Assembly (NCBI GenBank): GCA_041479965.1
Contig: JBGOZE010000007.1
Coordinates: 1 to 27,305, forward strand
Direction of reading: 5' to 3'
DNA from: SM23-78 sp041479965
Lineage (GTDB): Archaea; Nanobdellota; Nanobdellia; Woesearchaeales; SM23-78
DNA length: 27,305 nt
Part shown: piece by piece, positions 22,217-27,305 of the stretch
Layout of the letters: each line of letters opens with the position of its first letter
Numbering within the stretch: the stretch's first letter is position 1
Position numbers and translations under genes: made by a program
Notes under the pieces: generated by a model
The model's input: the letters and a program-made list of their open reading frames with translations, nothing else
Told to the model about the DNA's origin: nothing
Database searches by the model: none

Positions 22217-22495
22217 TTAGCCAATAGCCCTTCTTACATCGATTATCTCGACAGAATTGACACCCTTGATCTTGGCGATGTCCTTCTCCAAAGATTCAGG
22301 GCTGCCTTTCTTCTCGTCCATGACAAAAATCAACTTCAAGGCATTGAGGCCAAAAGCAATAGGCTCAATCTCCTTTTTCCTGTCACCATCGCCAGCATAG
22401 GCTATTATCATCTGCACTGCCTGCTTCTCTATCTTGTCAAGGTCAGTATCTGGGCTCTTAGGCATGATTTTGAGAGTTATTATTGCATTTGCCAT
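22217..22495 (-). CDS. ef1b: Elongation factor 1-beta (aEF1-beta)
   Basis: 92 residues matching the archaeal guanine-nucleotide exchange factor for aEF1A. The ferredoxin-like fold begins ANAIITLKIMPKSPDTDLD and includes the conserved EPIAFGLNALKLIFVMDE and GVNSVEIIDVRR segments. Size is normal. It lies 31 bases downstream of a zinc-ribbon gene on the same strand, a pairing often seen in archaea, and has its own GAGGT at about 22504-22508 as ribosome binding site. Confidence 0.95.
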   Translation of the reverse strand: MANAIITLKIMPKSPDTDLDKIEKQAVQMIIAYAGDGDRKKEIEPIAFGLNALKLIFVMDEKKGSPESLEKDIAKIKGVNSVEIIDVRRAIG

Positions 22496-22526
22496 GGAAT
22501 TATACCTCTTATTATTCTAGAAAGCA

Positions 22527-22760
22527 TTAATTAGGCCCTTCAAAGTTGCACACAGGGCACTTGTACTTGGCCACAGTTTTCCTGCACTTAGCGCACCTAA
22601 GGATGATGTATTTTCCGCAGTTAGGGCAGGCGAACTTTGCAGAAGAGTTATCATTCACGACGCTGGTGTTGCAAGAGACGCACTTATTCCTGCTCATTGA
22701 GTGAATGTCAGCATCTGGCATCTGCTCTGCTGGTTTTTCATCTTCTTTCTTCTTGTTCAT
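22527..22760 (-). CDS. Zinc-ribbon protein paired with aEF1-beta
   Basis: 77 residues. Four CxxC knuckles are visible: CVSC at 27-30, CPNC at 45-48, CAKC at 55-58 and CPVC at 68-71, enough for two zinc ions. This matches the short archaeal zinc-ribbon protein usually found next to aEF1-beta. The first 21 residues are an acidic/Lys-rich extension; a second ATG at codon 22 is the start typical of relatives. However, the minus-strand TATA box (22782-22791) is about 27 bases from the first ATG, so I keep the longer form. The role is unknown, possibly in translation. Confidence 0.85.
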   Translation of the reverse strand: MNKKKEDEKPAEQMPDADIHSMSRNKCVSCNTSVVNDNSSAKFACPNCGKYIILRCAKCRKTVAKYKCPVCNFEGPN

Positions 22761-22781
22761 AATCCCCAGAATTAGAGGGTG

Positions 22782-22791
22782 GTTTATAAAG
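22782..22791 (-). promoter_or_regulatory. TATA promoter of the zinc-ribbon/aEF1-beta operon
   Basis: Minus-strand CTTTATAAAC about 27 bases before the ATG at 22760. It overlaps the end region of the upstream phosphoesterase gene boundary. Confidence 0.6.
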
Positions 22792-22792
22792 A

Positions 22793-23182
22793 TTACTTTT
22801 TTATCTTGTGCTCTTCTTTTGTCTTGAACAAGAGCCAGTTCTTAGGCTCTGCCCTGTCAAACTTGAGAATAGTGTAGCGTCCTTTGAGCTTTTTGCCATG
22901 AAGCACAAAAACTATCTTGTTGTCTTTTCTTGTCTCCATGTCATACTTTCCCTTGTCCCAGATTTCCACCTTGCCTGCACCATAACTACCTTCTCCTATC
23001 TCACCTTCAAAGTCCGCATAAGAAAGCTCATGGTCATCAACCATTATAGCCAGTCTCTTCACATCAGGCTTTGTGCTCGGCTCCTTAGGAATTGCCCAGC
23101 TCTTGAGAACTCCATCAAGTTCTAATCTAAAATCGAAGTGCAAATTACGCGCCGCGTGACGCTGAACTACGAAAAGTGGCAT
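22793..23182 (-). CDS. Free-standing LigD-type DNA 3'-phosphoesterase
   Basis: 129 residues corresponding to the phosphoesterase module of bacterial LigD, which removes 3'-terminal ribonucleosides and 3'-phosphates during end-joining. Active-site residues are visible: H9, H15, D17 and R19 in RHAARNLHFDFRLE, then H51 and Y55 in DDHELSYADF. The fold markers GEGSYGAGKVEIWDKG and NWLLFK are present. Ligase and primase modules are absent, and no Ku gene is in the window. Stand-alone archaeal versions of this enzyme have been described, so the domain can act alone. The promoter is weak or unclear. Confidence 0.9.
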   Translation of the reverse strand: MPLFVVQRHAARNLHFDFRLELDGVLKSWAIPKEPSTKPDVKRLAIMVDDHELSYADFEGEIGEGSYGAGKVEIWDKGKYDMETRKDNKIVFVLHGKKLKGRYTILKFDRAEPKNWLLFKTKEEHKIKK

Positions 23183-23257
23183 TTTGGATTTTAGATAATA
23201 AGAATGGGCTTTTATTGTTTGTCTTTTTGAGAAAAAGGTCCCAGCCCCCGGACTTGT

Positions 23258-25459
23258 TCACAGCTTCTTGCGCCGCAATAATAATGAGTTTGAAACAACA
23301 CTCACCGAGCTTAATGCCATTGCCCCTCCTGCGAGTATAGGAGAGAGCATCCAGCCTGTCCAATAGTAGAACACTCCTGCGGCAATTGGTATGCCGACGA
23401 TATTGTAGATTAGTGCCCAGAACATGTTCTGCTTAATCTTTGCCATGGTTAATTTGCTTAACCTAATGGCTCTAGGCACATCAAGCAAGTCGTTTTTCAT
23501 AAGAACAATATTGCCGGATTCCATCGCAACGTCAGTGCCAGAGCCCATGGCTATGCCTATGTCTGCCTGGGCAAGGGCTGGCGCGTCATTGATACCGTCG
23601 CCTACCATGGCTACTTTTGCTTTGCCGCCTTCCTGTGATTCCTGTAGCTTCTTCACATAATTAGCCTTGTCCTGCGGCAGTACTTCTGCAAACACATTTG
23701 TTATGCCTGCTTTTTTTGCGATGGCTTTTGCAGTCCGCTCATTATCTCCTGTTATCATATAAACTTCAAGCCCTAGCTTTTTCAGCTGCCCAACTGCTTG
23801 CTTTGATGTCTCTTTTATCTCGTCAGCAACAGCTATGATTCCAATAACTTTTTCTCCTGATGCAATAATCATTGCAGTCTTGCCTTCTTTCTCCAGTTTT
23901 TGAATAGCGTTCACCTGCTTGCTAATGTTTATCTTGTAATCCTTCATTAATTTTGCATTTCCAAGATAGTAGCTTGTTCCTTCAACAACAGCGCTTACTC
24001 CGTGGCCGGGTATGGCCTTGAATTTGGTTGCTTTGGGAAGAGCCATCTTGCCTGCTTTCTTCACAATTGCTTCTGCAAGCGGGTGCTCTGAATTCTTCTC
24101 TATTGCAGCAGCAATGCGTAAAACACTTTGTTGTGAATTCCTTTCAAAAGGAATTATTTCAGTTACCTCAGGGGTTCCTTTGGTTATTGTTCCTGTCTTG
24201 TCAAAGATAATATATCTTAATTTATGAGCAGTCTCAAGAGCTTCTCCGCCCTTAATCAGAATCCCTTTCTGCGCTCCTTTGCCTGTGCCTACCATTATCG
24301 CAGTTGGTGTTGCGAGTCCTAAGGCGCATGGGCATGCTATAACAATTACTGCTACTGCAGCTATGATTGCAAACGAGAACGGCTCATGAATGATGAAGTA
24401 CCATACAGCAAATGTTGATAAGGACAATAATATCACGATGGGCACAAAATATGATGAGATGACATCAGCAAACCTCTGGATGGGAGCTTTTTTTCCTTGC
24501 GCATCCTCTATGAGCTTGATTATCTGGGCTAGTGTTGTGTTAGCCCCGACTTTTGTGGCCTTGAACTTGAATGCGCCTTGCTTGTTGATGGTTGCAGAAA
24601 AGACTGTGTCTCCTTTCTTCTTGTCCACAGGCATGCTCTCCCCTGTTATCATGCTCTCATCGATTGATGAGGCTCCATCGACAATCTGGCCATCCACAGG
24701 AATCTTCTCACCTGGCTTTACAAATATGATGTCTCCGACCTGCACATCATCAACAGCGATTTCAACTTCCTTACCTTGCCTGACAACAATCGCAGTCTTG
24801 GGTGATAATCCAATAAGTTTTTTTATTGCATCTCCGGTCTTTCCTTTGGCTCTGGCTTCAAGCAACTTCCCTAGCAATACTAGAGTGATAAGGATTGCGC
24901 TTATCTCAAAGTATTGCCCGGACTGTGGCGCAAAGAAAAGCGCATACACGCTGTAGAAATATGCTGCGCTAGTGCCCACTGCTATAAGTGTGTCCATGTT
25001 TGAGGTCTTATTCTTCAAGGCAACCCACGCGCCTCGGTAAAACTGCCAGCCCGCAAAGAACTGCACTGGTGTTGCAAGCAGCCACAGCACGTATTCCTTG
25101 TAAGGAATCATGATATTGAGCCACATAAAAACCATTGCGATGATGAATGAAGGAATTGCGAAAGCAAGGCTGAATATGAAAAGCCTCTTGATGCGCCTTA
25201 TTTCCTTTTCCTGCATCTTCTCTTGCTTCTCAAGGTCTGCCTTTCCTGTGCCTATCTCTGCTCCATAGCCTTTTTTCTTGACTATTTCAACAAGCTTTTT
25301 TTCAGATATTTTTTTCTCATCAAACAACACTGTTCCTTTGCCAGTGCTGTAATTAACATTGGCTTCCTTTACTCCTTCTGCTTTTGACAGCGCCCTGTTT
25401 ATCAGGGTTGAGCAGCTAGCGCAATGCATTCCTGAAATTGATATGGTAGTTTTTTTCAC
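23258..25459 (-). CDS. copA: Copper-translocating P-type ATPase (CopA)
   Basis: 733 residues, class P1B ATPase exporting Cu(I). One N-terminal heavy-metal-associated domain carries GMHCASC (C13, C16). The actuator loop has TGES (272-275), the membrane Cu site is CPC at 376-378, the phosphorylated Asp is D420 in DKTGT, the SEHPLA nucleotide motif is at 457-462 and GDGINDAP follows. All catalytic elements are intact. The start is a GTG, preceded in frame by a TGA four codons upstream and by GAGG at Shine-Dalgarno distance. It is last in a leftward copper cluster with a CxxC mini-protein and a cupredoxin-fused membrane protein. Confidence 0.95.
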   Translation of the reverse strand: MKKTTISISGMHCASCSTLINRALSKAEGVKEANVNYSTGKGTVLFDEKKISEKKLVEIVKKKGYGAEIGTGKADLEKQEKMQEKEIRRIKRLFIFSLAFAIPSFIIAMVFMWLNIMIPYKEYVLWLLATPVQFFAGWQFYRGAWVALKNKTSNMDTLIAVGTSAAYFYSVYALFFAPQSGQYFEISAILITLVLLGKLLEARAKGKTGDAIKKLIGLSPKTAIVVRQGKEVEIAVDDVQVGDIIFVKPGEKIPVDGQIVDGASSIDESMITGESMPVDKKKGDTVFSATINKQGAFKFKATKVGANTTLAQIIKLIEDAQGKKAPIQRFADVISSYFVPIVILLSLSTFAVWYFIIHEPFSFAIIAAVAVIVIACPCALGLATPTAIMVGTGKGAQKGILIKGGEALETAHKLRYIIFDKTGTITKGTPEVTEIIPFERNSQQSVLRIAAAIEKNSEHPLAEAIVKKAGKMALPKATKFKAIPGHGVSAVVEGTSYYLGNAKLMKDYKINISKQVNAIQKLEKEGKTAMIIASGEKVIGIIAVADEIKETSKQAVGQLKKLGLEVYMITGDNERTAKAIAKKAGITNVFAEVLPQDKANYVKKLQESQEGGKAKVAMVGDGINDAPALAQADIGIAMGSGTDVAMESGNIVLMKNDLLDVPRAIRLSKLTMAKIKQNMFWALIYNIVGIPIAAGVFYYWTGWMLSPILAGGAMALSSVSVVSNSLLLRRKKL

Positions 25460-25494
25460 GTAATAGCCTCAGTCATTCTTTACTTTCATTAATT

Positions 25495-25632
25495 TCATTT
25501 CTTCTTTACCTGTTTCAGCATCCAAACGATAAATACTATTAAGGCGAGGATTACTAAAATCCATGTTATTGCCCCAAAAAACCACATGCCGCCAAATCCA
25601 TACATTCCGCAACCTGAACAAGTGAATGCCAT
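25495..25632 (-). CDS. 45-residue CxxC single-pass membrane protein of the copper cluster
   Basis: This small ORF begins MAFTCSGCGMYGFGGMW, followed by a hydrophobic helix (about residues 17-38) and a basic end KQVKKK, suggesting the CxxC/Met/Gly head faces out and the tail stays inside. GAGGTG at 25637-25642 (minus strand) is a good ribosome binding site. The two Cys and three Met could bind Cu(I). It sits between the cupredoxin-fusion gene and copA on the same strand, so a part in copper handover is a reasonable inference. I know no family name for it. Confidence 0.7.
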   Translation of the reverse strand: MAFTCSGCGMYGFGGMWFFGAITWILVILALIVFIVWMLKQVKKK

Positions 25633-25711
25633 ATTCACACCTCGAAATTCATTCCTTAATTAAAACTTTATTGTTAATCAACTGCTTACAACGCAGGTTC
25701 CGCTGATAGCA

Positions 25712-27052
25712 TCAGCCACCACAGCCACAACCGCCTCCTCCACTGCCGCCACCGCAGGTTCCACCTGTTGGTGTTTGAACAGTGCTCAGTTCTTTTTGTA
25801 CTGCTGCAGCATCACTTAGGTCAATATCATCCTTTACTATGAATGTTCCTTGGATCATTCCCATCCAACAGCTCCATCTGATGGTGCCAGTTTCAGTTGG
25901 TGTGAAATCAATTGTCTGTTCTCCTTGTTTGACGTCAAACTTCAGTCCATAGGCAGGTACTTGTATTGCCTTGTTGCAGTTGGTAAGCTGCTTGCCATCG
26001 ATTATCCACTTCACAGGCACTCCTTTCTTGAGCACAAACTTGCTTGGCGTGAATCCCCTACTGTCAACAGTCATCCTTATCTCCTGATAGCCATCTTTCA
26101 GCACAGCAGATCCATCAGCAGGTCCACCAGTCCCTGATGTTATTGTATTGCCTGGGGAGTTCCCTATTTGTGGAGCCGCAGCTACAAGGCTCACTGATGA
26201 AACAAGTGATCTGAAATCAAGTCCTGAGCCAGTCAACACAAGCCCATTATTCATCAGGAGAAGGCCGAGTATGATCACTATAGCCCCTGATGCCTTCAAT
26301 ATTTTATGAGTCATCTTGCTTGATATAAAGCTGGTAAAGTATCCGAACCCGAGCATCACTGGCAAGGTTCCTAGGGCAAACACAAAGAGCAGTTTTGCTC
26401 CTTCAAGCATGCTGCCTGTTCCTGCTGCCATTATATATATTGCTTGCAGCGGTCCACATGCAATCATCAGCCCATTCAGGAGCCCTATGACCAACGGTGT
26501 TGAATTCTTTTTTGAAGATTCTTTACCTACAAACCTTGCTATGAACTTCGGTGTCCTGAACTGAATTTTTCTTAGAACAGGGAATATGTTAAGCATCTTA
26601 AGCCCGAATAGCACAAGGAATAATCCAGACAATATACCGGCAACTCCCCTGAGCGTAGGAGTGAAGGCGATGATTGAGCCTGCCAGGCCAAATATTGCTC
26701 CTATTATCGTATATGACATGGTTTTTCCAAGGCCATACATCAGATGGGAAGTGTGGGATTTCCTTCCTTTCTGGGCGTCCTTTGCAGTATAGCTCACTAC
26801 AAAGCCGCCGCACATGGCAATGCAGTGGAATCCTGTCAGCAAGCCCACCAGAAATAAGAGGCCATAGCCCATGCCAGCACTTATGCTCGGCAACTGTATT
26901 CCTTCAATAAATTTGAAACCAAAATAAGCAACTATAATTATTCCTATCAAACCAAATATCCAACCCAGTGCTTTATTTGTTTTTCTTTCGGGATTTGATT
27001 CACCAAGAGAGCACCCGTAACCTTTTTTTTCTATCTTAGCAAAAATTTTCAA
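25712..27052 (-). CDS. DsbD/UreH-like membrane protein fused to a cupredoxin domain
   Basis: 446 residues from a TTG at 27052; no in-frame ATG exists before the upstream stop. Six or more membrane helices form a DsbD_2/UreH-like (SafE/TauE-related) domain, about 30-275, with FHCIAMCGGF and IACGPLQAIY as the paired Cys motifs. A predicted extracellular cupredoxin-like domain follows at about 315-405, with C353 (TNCNKA) and SCWMGMIQG as likely copper ligands. The tail has three Cys in a Gly stretch (433, 442, 444). The first 20 residues, IFAKIEKKGYGCSL, look like the end of a heavy-metal-associated domain whose CxxC part is missing. Role: probably copper or thiol handling with CopA. Confidence 0.82.
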   Translation of the reverse strand: MKIFAKIEKKGYGCSLGESNPERKTNKALGWIFGLIGIIIVAYFGFKFIEGIQLPSISAGMGYGLLFLVGLLTGFHCIAMCGGFVVSYTAKDAQKGRKSHTSHLMYGLGKTMSYTIIGAIFGLAGSIIAFTPTLRGVAGILSGLFLVLFGLKMLNIFPVLRKIQFRTPKFIARFVGKESSKKNSTPLVIGLLNGLMIACGPLQAIYIMAAGTGSMLEGAKLLFVFALGTLPVMLGFGYFTSFISSKMTHKILKASGAIVIILGLLLMNNGLVLTGSGLDFRSLVSSVSLVAAAPQIGNSPGNTITSGTGGPADGSAVLKDGYQEIRMTVDSRGFTPSKFVLKKGVPVKWIIDGKQLTNCNKAIQVPAYGLKFDVKQGEQTIDFTPTETGTIRWSCWMGMIQGTFIVKDDIDLSDAAAVQKELSTVQTPTGGTCGGGSGGGGCGCGG

Positions 27053-27058
27053 ATCATT

Positions 27059-27305
27059 ATGACAAATATGATGTTAAGCGAACAGGAGCATATCAGGAGG
27101 GAATCTCTTGCGGAGCTGAGGAAACTTGGAATAAATCCCTACCCTGCTGCGGAATATAAAACAAATGTTTTTGCCCGCGATATACTCAATAATTTTGCAG
27201 ACGGGAGTAACAATTTCCAGGATGTCTGCCTGGCAGGAAGAATAATGAGCAGACGAATAATGGGTAATGCTTCATTTGCCGAATTAATGGATTCCTCCGG
27301 TAGAA
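27059..27305 (+). CDS. lysS: Lysyl-tRNA synthetase, class II, bacterial type (N-terminal part)
   Basis: The frame is open to the window edge (82 codons). The sequence EQEHIRRESLAELRKLGINP, then the PYPA segment, CLAGRIMSRRIMGNASFAEL and MDSSGR are the N-terminal helix and OB-fold anticodon-binding domain of class II LysRS, of the form common in bacteria, where AGRIMSRRIMGKASF is typical. Many archaea use class I LysRS instead, so this is probably acquired. Starts at 27059, 27068 or 27071 are all possible. It is divergent from the copper cluster with six bases between start codons, leaving no room for separate promoters. Confidence 0.88.
   Translation, partial: MTNMMLSEQEHIRRESLAELRKLGINPYPAAEYKTNVFARDILNNFADGSNNFQDVCLAGRIMSRRIMGNASFAELMDSSGR

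Noticed and set aside
24390..24956. 188-codon antisense ORF inside copA
   Set aside because: Opposite strand of conserved ATPase motifs; the long frame follows from the codon bias of copA.
1..27305. CRISPR array, phage or toxin-antitoxin module
   Set aside because: No regularly spaced repeats, Cas-like proteins, integrase or recognised toxin pair were found.

Overview
The window looks like a stretch of an archaeal chromosome, most likely from a DPANN lineage of the Woesearchaeota/Pacearchaeota type. The archaeal evidence is the set of core genes: uS7, uS15, eS1, eL43, Rpo12, aIF2-gamma, aIF5B, aEF1-beta, prefoldin beta, KEOPS Pcc1, a type II methionine aminopeptidase and a tRNA-Pro whose anticodon loop is interrupted. 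Promoters are also archaeal: a TTTATAA-like TATA box lies about 26-29 bases from many start codons, so many transcripts should be leaderless. Several genes are of bacterial type (GyrB, DgkA, a bacterial-style class II LysRS at the right edge), which fits DPANN genomes. The lineage below domain level is inference.

Left part (1-5000): a gene tail, then divergent uS7 and aIF2-gamma, then a secreted Tyr/Gly-rich protein followed by an intergenic block with nested, mutually exclusive inverted repeats, then uS15 joined to a DHH-family RecJ/GAN-like nuclease. Middle left (5000-11000): two unrecognised small proteins flanking a signal-peptidase-like protein, then methionine aminopeptidase, GyrB, eS1 and another unrecognised protein. 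From 10968 to 11355 there is a gap with a bidirectional-looking TATA element, and then the first 86 codons of a diphthamide synthase gene (dph2) that stops abruptly. Topoisomerase I and the tRNA-Pro gene follow.

Centre (14100-15520): a compact information-processing operon eL43-Rpo12-Pcc1-prefoldin beta-UPF0147. Then, leftward, come a short MscS-type channel and an asparagine-synthase-like amidoligase without a glutaminase domain; a small conserved-looking coiled protein points right. aIF5B and a PUA-domain ribosome-biogenesis protein form a leftward pair.

Right part (20000-27305): a large lipoprotein with an S-layer-like look, DgkA, aEF1-beta with a zinc-ribbon partner, a free-standing LigD-type 3'-phosphoesterase, and a leftward copper-handling cluster. 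That cluster contains a DsbD-like membrane protein fused to a cupredoxin domain, a 45-residue CxxC membrane protein, and the copper ATPase CopA. The window ends in the start of a bacterial-type lysS that runs divergently from the cluster with only six bases between start codons.

I see no CRISPR array, intact insertion sequence, rRNA or phage module. The points most worth a second look are the Tyr-rich secreted protein with its downstream structured element, the broken dph2, the copper cluster with an apparently truncated metal-binding N terminus, and the isolated phosphoesterase.
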